From NCBI GenBank assembly GCA_018992685.1, contig JACVGT010000018.1:62001-126000 (forward strand): a stretch of 64,000 bases of DNA, written 5' to 3'. The translations under genes and the position numbers were made by a program. The DNA comes from Theionarchaea archaeon. GTDB lineage: Archaea > Methanobacteriota_B > Thermococci > Methanofastidiosales > SZ-28-30. The notes beneath the pieces were generated by a model, which saw nothing but the letters and a program-made list of their open reading frames with translations, made no database searches and had not been told where the DNA came from. Positions 36,918 through 46,361 of the stretch are shown here, one piece after another; within the stretch, counting starts at the first letter, position 1; each line of letters starts with the position of its first letter.

Positions 36918-37641
36918 ATTCTTCCTCTAGCTCCTTTAAAATTTCTTTCCTCACGGAAACGAATTCAGGAGACGTGCGATCACGCTCCCTTTCCAGATCT
37001 ATGAGGAATTCTTCTTTTACCGTGGCCGGCCTCCTGGTGAGAACCATGACTCTGTCTGCCAGAAAGACTGCTTCATCCACATTATGCGTAATAAACAAGA
37101 TGGTCTTGTGTGTCTTATTCCAGATTCTCAGGAGCTCTTTCTGCAACATGTTCCTGGTCTGAGCATCCAGTGACACGAAAGGTTCATCCATGAGCAAAAT
37201 CTCCGGATCAGTAGCGAGGGCTCTGGCAATGGCCACCTTTTTCTGCATCCCCCCTGAAAGTTCGTGAGGGTATGCGTGCTCGAATCCCTGCAGTAGGAAG
37301 AGATCCAGGAGTGATGCCACAATGTCGTCCATTTCTTTCCTGGGTTTCTTCTGGATTCTCAATCCAAATTCCATATTCCCCTTGACTGTCAGAAACGGGA
37401 AGAGAGAAAACTCTTGGAAAACATATCCGATTTTTGGATTGATCCCCTGTGACAGCCTCCCGTCAATGCGTATTTTGCCTTCATACGTTCTCAACCCTGC
37501 TATGCACTTGAGCAAGGTAGTCTTTCCACACCCTGACGGCCCTACCAGGCACATAAATTGCCCTTTCTTCACGGACAGAGATACAGCCTCCAGGATGGGG
37601 AGCTCACCAATGGTCTTGGCAACTTGTTCCAGTGTGATCAT
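36880..37641 (-). CDS. ABC transporter ATPase (nitrate/sulfonate/taurine family)
   Basis: 253 residues from the ATG at 37641, which overlaps the permease stop (ATGA) and has GAGGTGG upstream. Walker A GPSGCGKTT, signature LSGGMQKKV, Walker B ILLMDEPF and the switch THNVDEAVFLADR are all intact. It belongs to the SsuB/TauB/NrtD group that works with a BPD-type permease and an NMT1-like binding protein, which are its upstream neighbours. Confidence 0.94.
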   Translation of the reverse strand: MITLEQVAKTIGELPILEAVSLSVKKGQFMCLVGPSGCGKTTLLKCIAGLRTYEGKIRIDGRLSQGINPKIGYVFQEFSLFPFLTVKGNMEFGLRIQKKPRKEMDDIVASLLDLFLLQGFEHAYPHELSGGMQKKVAIARALATDPEILLMDEPFVSLDAQTRNMLQKELLRIWNKTHKTILFITHNVDEAVFLADRVMVLTRRPATVKEEFLIDLERERDRTSPEFVSVRKEILKELEEEYVEQVDRGYKGL

Positions 37642-38372
37642 GGTCGCCACCTCACCAGTCGTTTCTCCAGCTGTCTGAGTGCTATATTCATTGCATACCC
37701 GATGACTCCTATTGCAATCATACCTGCCATCACGGTATCTGCCCTTCCAAGATCACGTGCTTCCATTATCAGATACCCTAACCCCAGAGGAGGGTTTAGC
37801 CCAGTGAGTTCTGCAGCCACCAGGCACATCCAGGCTATCCCCAATCCAATCCTCAACCCTTCCAGAATAGAAGGAAAGGAATTCGGAAGGATGATATTCC
37901 GGAGAATTTGACTATCACTGGCTCCCAAAACCCTGCCTGCTTCAACAAGATATGGTTCTGTCTCCCGCACACCAAGGAGAGCATTGCTGAGAATGGGGAA
38001 AAACGCCCCGATAAATATGATAAAGGCTTTTGACTGAAATCCAATGCCAAACCACAGCATGGCCAGAGGAATCCAGGCCAGGGGCGGGATGGGTCGCAGC
38101 ATCTCGATGATGACAGAGAGATTCTCCATTTTCGGGAACCATCCCATCAACACTCCCAGAGGCAGCCCAACGGCAAGTGCCAGGAGGAACCCGGCCAGAA
38201 CCCGGGCCAGACTTACAGCAGCGTGCCGAAACAGGGCGCCTGAACTCAGTAAGTTCCAGAACGTCGTTCCCACATGGAGAGGACTCGGCAGAAACCGGCT
38301 GTTTGCCAGTACTGCCACCACCTCCCAGACTACAACAAAAACAAAAACTATGAACACCTTGTGTGTTCTCAT
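37638..38372 (-). CDS. ABC transporter permease (SsuC/TauC family)
   Basis: 244 residues with about six transmembrane helices and the EAA loop (EAGRVLGASDSQILRNIILPNS) that docks on the ATPase. FRHAAVSLARVLAGFLLALAVG and LRPIPPLAWIPLAMLWFG are typical of this permease group. Sits between the binding protein and ATPase genes. Confidence 0.94.
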   Translation of the reverse strand: MRTHKVFIVFVFVVVWEVVAVLANSRFLPSPLHVGTTFWNLLSSGALFRHAAVSLARVLAGFLLALAVGLPLGVLMGWFPKMENLSVIIEMLRPIPPLAWIPLAMLWFGIGFQSKAFIIFIGAFFPILSNALLGVRETEPYLVEAGRVLGASDSQILRNIILPNSFPSILEGLRIGLGIAWMCLVAAELTGLNPPLGLGYLIMEARDLGRADTVMAGMIAIGVIGYAMNIALRQLEKRLVRWRP

Positions 38373-38376
38373 GTTC

Positions 38377-39336
38377 TCAACTCACGACAAGTGCCGATCC
38401 CTCATTATTTGCTCCTGCCAGTATCACAATGGGAATTCCGAGGTTCAGCCGCTTGGTGGTGGCGGGTGCAATACCCAGGTAACCCATGTCAATGTCCTGC
38501 GAACCGAAGGCATCCATCTCCTGGGGACCTGCAGAAAAGACATAGAGTTCTACAGTGAGCCCGAATTCTTCAAAGTACCCTTGGTCTAGGGCGACAAACA
38601 GGGCAAGCTGGTGCAAATCAGCTCTCAGGTACCCCATCCGAACTATCCTATCCAGGTTCGAACATGAGTACGCTGCAGCTTCCTCAATCAGCTGTGAATT
38701 GACGAATTCACCCAGAAATGTATCCATGTCACCCACGTCATCAGAAGACACGTACTCCATTTCCAGTAGCTGTTCAAGGTAATCCTTTATTCCTGCATAG
38801 TTGGGTTCATATACATATTCAATGGTCTGCACAGCCTGGCTGACTACCTCTTCAGACATCCCTGTGAAATCCACCCCGATCCTTATTGCTTCCTGAGGAT
38901 TCTCCAGTATGAAGGCAGTGGCTCTCATGTGAGAGGCCAGGACAGCGAGAACAACATCTTTATTCTCTGCGAGGTACTCCTTCTGAACAGCCAGCACACA
39001 GCAGGGATGATGGGGCCAGATCTCCCGGGAGGTTACCAGTAGCATGTGTTCACCTTCCACAACGGCACGAGCGGGATATGGCTCCCAGGCAATGAACCCA
39101 TCAATGCCACCACTCTCTAACGTTTGGATCATTTCAGGGGGTCCCACAATTATTGTGGTAGCCGTTATGTTATTGTCTCTAAGAAATCTCTGCAATAGAA
39201 AATCCTGCACGGTAGCTTTTCCGGGGATCGCTATTGTCTTGCCGTTCAAATCATCGATGGACTGAATCCCTCCTTCCTGCTGAGAGAGACAGCCCACCAC
39301 TAGAATCACGAGAAGAAGACTGCAAATCTTCTTCAA
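38377..39336 (-). CDS. ABC substrate-binding lipoprotein with apparently permuted lobes
   Basis: 319 residues with a lipobox (VVGC, Cys16). In SsuA/NMT1-like proteins the order is lobe 1 (GYLPT...ALFVALDQGYF...GDIDVGYLG...EGSALVV) then lobe 2 (DLKGK.IA.PG...EIWP.HPCCVL). Here lobe 2 comes first (SIDDLNGKTIAIPGKATVQD at about 26-45; SREIWPHHPCCVLAV at 103-117) and lobe 1 last (RMGYLRADLHQLALFVALDQ at 233-252; GSALVVS is the C-terminal end). Both lobes look intact, and the permease gene follows after 4 nt, so it is likely functional. TTG start, 4 nt after psmA. Confidence 0.85.
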   Translation of the reverse strand: MKKICSLLLVILVVGCLSQQEGGIQSIDDLNGKTIAIPGKATVQDFLLQRFLRDNNITATTIIVGPPEMIQTLESGGIDGFIAWEPYPARAVVEGEHMLLVTSREIWPHHPCCVLAVQKEYLAENKDVVLAVLASHMRATAFILENPQEAIRIGVDFTGMSEEVVSQAVQTIEYVYEPNYAGIKDYLEQLLEMEYVSSDDVGDMDTFLGEFVNSQLIEEAAAYSCSNLDRIVRMGYLRADLHQLALFVALDQGYFEEFGLTVELYVFSAGPQEMDAFGSQDIDMGYLGIAPATTKRLNLGIPIVILAGANNEGSALVVS

Positions 39337-39340
39337 TCAA

Positions 39341-40054
39341 TCACTCCCGTAGTTGGTCAATGTACTTCTTGACTTCGTCGTCTGACATCTTCTTGAACTT
39401 TCTGTCCTTGATCAACGCCATCTCAATGTTTCCTTTGACCAGTGCCTCCACAGAAGGCTTCAGGGCTTTGAGAGCCAGGACAATGCTCTCATCCATGGTG
39501 ATATCGTCCCTGAATTCTGCCTCGAAGACATCCTGAGCACTGGTTCTGCCAGAACCGATGGCCGAGGCTTTCCAGCCCAGGTACCCTCCGCTGGGGTCTG
39601 TGACAAAGAGTTCAGGTTCGTCATTGACACCTGCAATGATGAGGGAAGCGCCGAAGGGTCTGAGTCCTCCATACTGAGTATGCATCTGCATGAGGTCTCC
39701 AATCTTCTTGCACAGAAGGGCAACAGAGATATCTTCATCGTAAGTTAGCCGGTGAATCTGCGCTTCCAGTCGTGCTCTTTCCACCAACTGGCGAGCGTCA
39801 GCAATCATCCCTGAGGCTGCTGTCCCGATGTGAGTATCCACCTGGAAGATCTTCTCAAAGGATTCAGGCTGCACCAGCTTTGAAGGGATTCGCTTGTCCA
39901 CAGCCAGTACAATGCCTTCCTCGCACTTTACACCCAGAGCTGTTGCACCTCGCTTCACCGCCTCTGAAGCATAGTTTACCTGATACAGCGATCCGTCTGG
40001 ACTGAAAACAGTGATAGCCATGTCATATCCAATACCGCGTGGTCTAAACGCCAT
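39341..40054 (-). CDS. psmA: 20S proteasome alpha subunit
   Basis: 237 residues. The N-terminal gate and signature [27 protein letters not shown] is the proteasome A-type motif; the rest follows the Ntn-hydrolase fold without the catalytic threonine, as expected for alpha subunits. It starts directly after psmB (ATG at 40054, psmB stop ends at 40055). Together they form the proteolytic core particle. Confidence 0.97.
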   Translation of the reverse strand: MAFRPRGIGYDMAITVFSPDGSLYQVNYASEAVKRGATALGVKCEEGIVLAVDKRIPSKLVQPESFEKIFQVDTHIGTAASGMIADARQLVERARLEAQIHRLTYDEDISVALLCKKIGDLMQMHTQYGGLRPFGASLIIAGVNDEPELFVTDPSGGYLGWKASAIGSGRTSAQDVFEAEFRDDITMDESIVLALKALKPSVEALVKGNIEMALIKDRKFKKMSDDEVKKYIDQLRE

Positions 40055-40660
40055 TTACAACACCTCTTCTATTTCCTTCTTGGTGAGTTCTCGATACCCG
40101 TCTTTTGTGATGACTGCCATGGAAATACCATCCCCCGTTGCAAGGTCCCTCTGAGTCGCTGCGTTGATGCAGCGGGCGGCCAGTTTCTGCAGCTCTTTCA
40201 CTGTCATTCCTTCCTTGTACTGGTCTTCAAGAAGACCATATGCCACCTGCATCCCTGATCCTGAAGCAATGAAGTTGTCCTCGTTCATTCCACCAAGTGG
40301 ATCAAGTGAGAAAGCGACTGGTCGCTCATCATACCCTCCTATGATGAAGAGGGCAAAATAGGGATAGTATCTATGACTGAAGAGGATACGAGATGCAAGC
40401 GTGGCCAGCGATTTGACAGTCAAGTCCTGGTTAGTCTTAATGCTGTAGAGGTTTGATTCAACTCTGAGCAAGTTGACAAAGTTCTGTATGTCGCCCACTG
40501 AACCCGCTCCTGTAGCACCTGCTAACCCTGATACCTGGAAAATCTTGCGCGCGTTCTTATGGGCAACTGCATAGCCCATGGATGCTCTCTTGTCTGCTGC
40601 CAGCACAACTCCGTCTTTACCAACTAAGGCCACTGTAGTCGTTCCTTTTGTAACATCCAT
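40055..40660 (-). CDS. psmB: 20S proteasome beta subunit
   Basis: The start is placed at the ATG at 40660, which has AAGGTGAT upstream; this leaves a six-residue propeptide MDVTKG before the catalytic Thr (KG|TTTVALVG). The active-site partners are visible: Asp in LAADKRASMG, the Lys in the same motif and the Gly-rich GSGMQVAYG region. 201 residues, normal for archaeal beta subunits. The promoter carries a TATA box and an overlapping palindrome (see 40704-40733). Confidence 0.96.
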   Translation of the reverse strand: MDVTKGTTTVALVGKDGVVLAADKRASMGYAVAHKNARKIFQVSGLAGATGAGSVGDIQNFVNLLRVESNLYSIKTNQDLTVKSLATLASRILFSHRYYPYFALFIIGGYDERPVAFSLDPLGGMNEDNFIASGSGMQVAYGLLEDQYKEGMTVKELQKLAARCINAATQRDLATGDGISMAVITKDGYRELTKKEIEEVL

Positions 40661-40703
40661 ATTATCACCTTGAGCCAAGCATTCCTGTTCGCATGCTTAA
40701 CCT

Positions 40704-40725
40704 TACCTTAAGTTAAGTTAAGGTA
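40704..40725. promoter_or_regulatory. Palindromic operator candidate at the psmBA promoter
   Basis: A 22-bp inverted repeat TACCTTAA-N6-TTAAGGTA with perfect 8-bp arms. It fills the space between the TATA box (40727-40733) and the predicted transcription start near 40705 on the minus strand, where a bound protein would block initiation. Confidence 0.55.
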
Positions 40726-40726
40726 C

Positions 40727-40733
40727 TTATAAA
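40727..40733 (-). promoter_or_regulatory. TATA box of the psmB-psmA operon
   Basis: TTTATAA on the minus strand, about 70 nt before the psmB ATG, so this operon has a leader of about 45 nt unlike the leaderless genes around it. Confidence 0.6.
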
Positions 40734-40851
40734 GGTATCGGTCACCGGTCCCCGGGGAACTCGCTCACCCTTTATCGAGAAGGATCTCCCTCTGAATTGC
40801 CTCAATCCAGACAAGGAGCCCTGTGAAATCCCCCGTCTCTCAACGTGAGAG

Positions 40852-41358
40852 CTACCCATTGTTCTCGATATAGAAGTCCTTGACAAACTGAGGCGGGAAG
40901 CCTCCGTTCTGAACCTCTAACACCAAAGTGTCCACCGTTTCAAGCGCTTTTTTCTCCACTGTCTCGGTCAGAAGTCCATCCTTGGCGATATTTCTAAATA
41001 TGCTGGTGCCAAATACTTTACACTGATCTACAGGCGAAATCCATACCTTGATGAAGAGGTCCATGGTGTTGAGAAACGTGAGGTTCTCTTCCACAGGGGT
41101 CACGACATTGATGAGAAATCCTGTAGGACGAGCCTGAAAGTCGAAAATCTTCTCTGTGATGTACCAGTTGCCGTACTCTATGAAAGCTACTGCTGTATAC
41201 CCATTCTCCAGGACATGAACCCCATCAACAACCAATGGGTTCTGCAGGTTGCTCACAGGGTAGCGAGCAATAACCATCTTGTTTGACTGATAGATAATCT
41301 CCATCTCTCTTCTAGAGAGGTTTCCCCACAGGTTCGTCTGGGTAATCTGTATTCGCAT
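40852..41358 (-). CDS. DUF402-like protein
   Basis: 168 residues. The pattern HVLENGYTAVAFIEYGNWYI, then FLINVVTPVEE and a following conserved acidic strand is like DUF402 proteins (FAU-1/RNase E-G-associated type). Members bind or cleave RNA or hydrolyse nucleotides. Start overlaps the UvrB stop by one base, so translation is coupled, though a functional link to repair is not obvious. Confidence 0.6.
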   Translation of the reverse strand: MRIQITQTNLWGNLSRREMEIIYQSNKMVIARYPVSNLQNPLVVDGVHVLENGYTAVAFIEYGNWYITEKIFDFQARPTGFLINVVTPVEENLTFLNTMDLFIKVWISPVDQCKVFGTSIFRNIAKDGLLTETVEKKALETVDTLVLEVQNGGFPPQFVKDFYIENNG

Positions 41359-43295
41359 TATGATCCTCCTTTCAATTCCCGTATTTTGTCTCTGAGCACA
41401 GCGGCACGTTCGAATTCCAGTCTTCGTGCAGCCTCCAACATTTCTCTCTCCAGATCATCCAGAACCAGGGGCAGTTCCTCATGAGGTTTCTTCTCCCTGT
41501 CTTTTTCTTTCTCTTCCCTCATGCGCTGAAACACTTTTTTCCTTATGGACTCAGGTCTGATGTCGTGGCTTTCGTTGTATGCCTGCTGGATACCTCTCCT
41601 CCTCTCTGTCTCTTTAATAGCTTTTCGCATGGAATCGGTAACCTGGTCTGCATACATGATGACCTGACCTGAGACATGACGTGCGCATCTTCCAATTGTC
41701 TGGATGAGAGAGGTTTCGGATCGCAGGAATCCTTCTTTATCTGCATCCAGGATAGCCACGAGAGATACCTCTGGGAGGTCAAGTCCTTCCCTCAACAAGT
41801 TGATACCCACCAGACAGTCAAATTCACCCAGACGCAGGTCCCTTATGATGTCCATTCGATCCAGAGTGTCAATTTCGGAGTGCAGGTATCTCACCCTGAG
41901 TCCCATCTCAATGAGGTACTCAGTAAGATCCTCAGCCATTCTCTTGGTCAAAGTGGTTACCAGAATCCGTTCCTGTGGAGCTCTCCTCTCAATCTCCGCT
42001 ATGAGGTCGTCAATCTGATTGGCAGTGGGACGGACTATAACTTCAGGATCTACAAGCCCTGTGGGCCTGATTATCTGTTCCACAACCTGCTGGGATCTTG
42101 TGAGTTCGTAGACGGCAGGTGTTGCGGATACGTAGACCACTTCGTTGATCTTCTTTTTGAACTCTTCAAACATCAAAGGCCTGTTGTCGAATGCGGAAGG
42201 CAGCCTGAATCCATATGCCACCAGGGCGTCCTTTCTGGCCTTGTCTTGAAAGTACATCCCCTTTATCTGGGGCACGGTAACGTGAGATTCATCAATGACT
42301 AAGAGATAATCCTCAGGAAAATAGTCCATGAGGGTGTAGGGCGGATCTCCTGGCACTCTGCCGTCAAAGTGTCTGGAATAGTTTTCAATACCAGGACAAT
42401 ACCCGATTTCCCTTAACATCTCCAGATCAAACCGGGTTCTCTGCTCCAGCCTCTGAGCCTCCAGCAGTTTCCCCTCCTTCTTGAGGTATTGCAACCGTTC
42501 CTCCAGTTCTTGTTCAATGGAATGGAGACCTCTTCTGGTTTTCTCTTCAGGGGTAACGTAATGCTTGGCTGGATGAATGTGAGATCCTGAGGTCTCTTCC
42601 AGTATCTTGCCTGTCACCGGATTGAAATAGTAAATTCGGGACATCTCACCCCCGGAAAATCCAACGCGGATGGGTATGTCGCTGTAGGAAGGGAAAACAT
42701 CCACCATGTCCCCCCGTACCCTGAACGTGCCCCTGCCAAAGGCCATGTCATTTCGTTCATACTGAATCTCCACAAGGCGGCGCATGAACACATCCCTATC
42801 ATAGGGGATACCTGGTCTCAGGGCAATGCCCATTTCCTTGTAATCCTTGGGAATACCCAACCCGTAAATACAGGATACGGAGGCTACCACAATCACATCG
42901 CTACGATCCTGGAGGGAAGCGGTGGCAGACAGACGCATCTTGTCAATCTCTTCATTCACCGAGGTTTCTTTTCCAATGTAGGTATCCGTCTTGGGAATAT
43001 ACGCTTCTGGTTGATAATAATCATAATAGGACACAAAATATTCCACCGCGTTTTCGGGGAAAAATTGTTTGAACTCAGTGTATAATTGTGCTGCCAGGGT
43101 CTTATTGTGGGAAATCACCAGTGTAGGCTTATCAATCCTTTCTATGACGCAGGCCATGCTAAATGTCTTTCCTGATCCTGTGACGCCCAAAAGGGTCTGT
43201 TCTGAGAGTCCTGACTGGATGCCCTCTGTCAACTGGGCAATTGCCTTGGGCTGATCCCCTGATGGGGCAAAATCAGATTGAAGAACAAAGGGCAT
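41358..43295 (-). CDS. uvrB: Excinuclease ABC subunit UvrB
   Basis: 645 residues with all UvrB landmarks: [11 protein letters not shown] (Walker A), the beta-hairpin [24 protein letters not shown] (Walker B), [21 protein letters not shown] and QTIGRCARH, plus the C-terminal UVR domain that contacts UvrC ([22 protein letters not shown]). UvrB is the damage-verifying helicase of nucleotide excision repair and is of bacterial origin in archaea. UvrA and UvrC are not in the window. Confidence 0.98.
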   Translation of the reverse strand: MPFVLQSDFAPSGDQPKAIAQLTEGIQSGLSEQTLLGVTGSGKTFSMACVIERIDKPTLVISHNKTLAAQLYTEFKQFFPENAVEYFVSYYDYYQPEAYIPKTDTYIGKETSVNEEIDKMRLSATASLQDRSDVIVVASVSCIYGLGIPKDYKEMGIALRPGIPYDRDVFMRRLVEIQYERNDMAFGRGTFRVRGDMVDVFPSYSDIPIRVGFSGGEMSRIYYFNPVTGKILEETSGSHIHPAKHYVTPEEKTRRGLHSIEQELEERLQYLKKEGKLLEAQRLEQRTRFDLEMLREIGYCPGIENYSRHFDGRVPGDPPYTLMDYFPEDYLLVIDESHVTVPQIKGMYFQDKARKDALVAYGFRLPSAFDNRPLMFEEFKKKINEVVYVSATPAVYELTRSQQVVEQIIRPTGLVDPEVIVRPTANQIDDLIAEIERRAPQERILVTTLTKRMAEDLTEYLIEMGLRVRYLHSEIDTLDRMDIIRDLRLGEFDCLVGINLLREGLDLPEVSLVAILDADKEGFLRSETSLIQTIGRCARHVSGQVIMYADQVTDSMRKAIKETERRRGIQQAYNESHDIRPESIRKKVFQRMREEKEKDREKKPHEELPLVLDDLEREMLEAARRLEFERAAVLRDKIRELKGGS

Positions 43296-43507
43296 ACCTC
43301 GTTATTGCTCTCGCACTTTAAAAAGGTTCTCAGCAAAGAAAACTACTGACTGAAGTGAGTTGTACATATGATGTGGCATGTCCATATTGAGATGGACCAG
43401 ATCGAACCCTTTATTGGTGACACATAATCTTCTGCGAAGAGTCCTCCACAAGAGTCATCCTCTCCCTAAAGAAATAGATATTGGATAGTACTATCTCTGA
43501 GCACTGT

Positions 43508-43729
43508 CTAACATGAGCTGTGTTCGATCGCGTCCTGGGGGCATCCTTCCACACATGCGCAACACTCGATGCATTCATCTACATTGGGAGCCGTCGACTT
43601 CTCGCCAACAATCTCGTACACTTCAGTGGGGCAGACTTCAGCGCACTCACCGCAACCCGTACACAGATCATAGTCAATTCGGATAGAGCATCCAACATCT
43701 TCACTTTCCCAGGTCTTAATATCAGCCAT
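43508..43729 (-). CDS. Two-cluster ferredoxin (2x[4Fe-4S])
   Basis: 73 residues from the ATG at 43729 (GAGGTGA upstream, TTTATAA near 43768). Two CxxCxxCxxxCP motifs, CTGCGECAEVCP and CIECCACVEGCP, hold two low-potential clusters. The acidic insert and extra Cys in the second motif are common in archaeal ferredoxins. Likely an electron carrier for the region's oxidoreductases. Divergent from the aldehyde dehydrogenase. Confidence 0.93.
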   Translation of the reverse strand: MADIKTWESEDVGCSIRIDYDLCTGCGECAEVCPTEVYEIVGEKSTAPNVDECIECCACVEGCPQDAIEHSSC

Positions 43730-43842
43730 TTTAGTCACCTCTCTTTGTTCACCAACCTACTCATTTATAAATTTTTTGCCTCCTTTCTCAGGCTTCTAGA
43801 GCTTCTGTTCCTCTATTTATTTGTCATTGATACTCTTCTGGC

Positions 43843-45525
43843 ATGATCCACCAGGACACACTAGTAGATGAAGGAGATCAATCAGTGCGAGAACAAACCC
43901 AAAAAATCTTTAAATGCATCCACAGCTTGTGTGATATGTACAAGCTTCTCATTGGTGACTGGGTGGAGACAGCTGATAGAGGTCTGGCCCTCCGGGCAGA
44001 TGACATCATAAAAGATCCAGGCATATCCATTGCATACTATCTCAGAAAAGTTCCTGCTTATCAGAAACTGCTCTTGCGGCTGGCCTCTGGGTTCTTCACG
44101 CCCAAGAGTGCAGAAGAACGATATGCGGTCAAGTACATCAGGAAGCATGGTATTCCCCACTTTGATGAGAGCGCAGCCTATGCAGAGTTCTGTATTGCTT
44201 CTCAAAAAGAAGTCCAGGATTCTATCAAGGTGTCACGGTCCTGTGAACAGGACGTGAGGTCAACCTCCATAGAGAAAAGAAAGGAGATTTTGTCCAGAAT
44301 TGGGGAGGAATTCAAAAACCACAGGAGAAAAATTGAAGAGATCAGCGTTGCAGAAGGACATCCCCAGAAAATGCTGGACTGGGAATACAGAGAATCGTCT
44401 ACCTTTTTTACAGATGACATGTTGTACTACCTTGGAGAACAGATCAGCCCCAAGAACCTCAATGGAGATTCGTTGCTGAGGACTCCTTTCGGTTCAGTGG
44501 GATTGGTCACTCCTTATAATGCAGCTACAACTCTGGGAATTTTGAATATTTGCTGTTCTTTCATTTCGGGGAATTGTACTGTGGTGAAACCCCCCTCTAT
44601 GCTACCCATTTCAACCCTCTACATTTCTGAAATGATGTATAACATATTCCAGGAATACGCCATCAACCCACTGTGCACAACGGTGGCTGAGTCAAAAATG
44701 TGTGTCACCGAATGGATCAACGGGCTGGACTGTATCATATTCTACGGATCATCTGAAAGCGGTGTGCAGATTGCAGCAAAGGCTGTGAAAAACTACAAGA
44801 AAGTAATTCTGGAGATTGCTGGAAGCGATGCCACACTCATATGGGAAGATTCCGACCTGGAGAGGGCCATCCAGGATGCTGGGAGGGCACGATTTCTCGG
44901 GTCAGGCCAGGCCTGCATTGCCACCAAGCGGCTGTTTGTGCATGAAAAGGTGTATGATGAGGTGGTCTCTGCCCTGACCAGATATGCAGAGTCTTTGCAG
45001 ATTGGACTGCCTTCAGATCCCCGGACTGATATCGTCCCTACAGCCATTGAGGCTCTGGAAAATGTCGAAAGATACGCTGCAGATGCTCTGGAACAGGGGG
45101 CTCAGGTAGAGTGCGGTGGTCACAGAGTAAATCACAAAGGAGAACCGGACGATTTGGGACTCTATTTTGAACCCACCATCCTCTCGGGATGTGATACTTC
45201 TATGCTGTGCATGCAGGAAGAAACCTTTGGACCACTCCTGCCTGTCTGCAAGGTAAAGAACTTAGAAGAAGCTCTCACCAAGATTAACCAGTCCAAATAT
45301 GGGCTGAGGGCCTCTGTGTGGTCTGAAGATGAGAATGTCACAGAATCCTTCATAGAGAAGGTGGATACAGGGGGAGTGATGGTCAATGATGATCATCTGC
45401 TCTTTACCTCCCGATTGCCACACCTGGGAGGCGTGAAGGCCTCTGGCATCATCGGTTCCAAATACTTCAACCTGGAGCTGACGTACATGAAATATGTTCA
45501 CAGGAGGGGGCCAACCCACGGGTGA
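43843..45525 (+). CDS. Aldehyde dehydrogenase-superfamily enzyme with N-terminal extension
   Basis: 560 residues. The ALDH core starts near residue 120; catalytic Cys358 (LGSGQACIATKR) and Glu324 (ILEIAGSDATLI) are present, as are TPYNAAT and the late EETFGPLLPV and GLRASVWS motifs. About 115 residues before the core (from MIHQDTLVDEG to FTPKSAEERYAVKYI) match nothing I know. The general reaction is NAD(P)-dependent aldehyde oxidation. Leaderless after TATTTATTT (43813-43822). Neighbour of a ferredoxin but without visible electron-transfer domain. Confidence 0.88.
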   Translation: MIHQDTLVDEGDQSVREQTQKIFKCIHSLCDMYKLLIGDWVETADRGLALRADDIIKDPGISIAYYLRKVPAYQKLLLRLASGFFTPKSAEERYAVKYIRKHGIPHFDESAAYAEFCIASQKEVQDSIKVSRSCEQDVRSTSIEKRKEILSRIGEEFKNHRRKIEEISVAEGHPQKMLDWEYRESSTFFTDDMLYYLGEQISPKNLNGDSLLRTPFGSVGLVTPYNAATTLGILNICCSFISGNCTVVKPPSMLPISTLYISEMMYNIFQEYAINPLCTTVAESKMCVTEWINGLDCIIFYGSSESGVQIAAKAVKNYKKVILEIAGSDATLIWEDSDLERAIQDAGRARFLGSGQACIATKRLFVHEKVYDEVVSALTRYAESLQIGLPSDPRTDIVPTAIEALENVERYAADALEQGAQVECGGHRVNHKGEPDDLGLYFEPTILSGCDTSMLCMQEETFGPLLPVCKVKNLEEALTKINQSKYGLRASVWSEDENVTESFIEKVDTGGVMVNDDHLLFTSRLPHLGGVKASGIIGSKYFNLELTYMKYVHRRGPTHG

Positions 45526-45657
45526 GTAACAGCTCGCATTGCCATTCACCAATCGAGAGAGCCCAGATAGCACAACAACCTCCCTCTTTTCTACTCATTG
45601 ATGAGTATTTACCCAAACGTATTTAAAAAGACAATCCAACCTCATTGCGGTGATCCA

Positions 45658-46299
45658 ATGGACATGGAAACATTGATCCCAGAACTGGCAGTAATTGTAA
45701 TCATTGTACTTCTGGGAATTGTATTGAGGAGATATGTAAGTAAACAGAAAATCACGGTAAAACACATTGTCTTCGTGGGTATTATGTCAGCTATGGGTAC
45801 CGCTCTGGCGGTGGTCTCTTTTGTGCCTATAGGACCTAATATCAATGTAGATTTCTCTCATATTGGGACGTTCATTGTGGCTATTGCTCTTGGGCCTTTC
45901 TATGGAATGATTACTGGTGCACTAATTGGAATTTATCCCATGACCGTATTTGGGAATGTACTTGTGCCTCCAGGCAAAGCCTTAACCGGGCTCTTCGTCG
46001 GGTACCTGGCCATGAAGTTGAATCTGATTGGCAGGAATGGTACTGAAAAGCCAGCTGAAACTGGGAACAAGAGAATACCACGAATTGTGCCTACAGTTCT
46101 GGCAGGCTGGATCCCTGAAGCAGTGTTTGTGTTAATCACCATGGGAATTGTGGGTATTCCCTATCTCTTGCCCATGCCTGTGGTGGAAGGAATCCTGGTC
46201 AAAGGGGTAGCAGAGATTCTGCTGCTGGGCATAGTGTGTGAAGCTCTATTTGCCAGTAAAGCGATAAGAAATGCCCTTAAGTCGTTTAGAAACCACTAA
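45658..46299 (+). CDS. ECF transporter S component-like membrane protein
   Basis: 213 residues from the ATG at 45658 (GGTGAT upstream, ATTTAAAA box near 45621-45628). Six hydrophobic helices with the S-component pattern: VPIGPNINVDFSHIGTFIVA, ALGPFYGMITGALIGIYP and VPPGKALTGLFVGYLA. S components bind vitamins or metals for energy-coupling-factor transporters. The ATPase and T subunits are not here; cargo unknown. A T-run follows the stop. Confidence 0.82.
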   Translation: MDMETLIPELAVIVIIVLLGIVLRRYVSKQKITVKHIVFVGIMSAMGTALAVVSFVPIGPNINVDFSHIGTFIVAIALGPFYGMITGALIGIYPMTVFGNVLVPPGKALTGLFVGYLAMKLNLIGRNGTEKPAETGNKRIPRIVPTVLAGWIPEAVFVLITMGIVGIPYLLPMPVVEGILVKGVAEILLLGIVCEALFASKAIRNALKSFRNH

Positions 46300-46316
46300 T
46301 CTCTCTTTTCTTCACC

Positions 46317-46323
46317 TTTTTTT
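46317..46323 (+). terminator. T-run terminator after the ECF S component
   Basis: Seven consecutive T within a pyrimidine-rich stretch 20 nt after the stop codon. Confidence 0.4.
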
Positions 46324-46361
46324 GGCCGTGCTTTTTACCTCCACAGCTTTATTAGCTGTGT

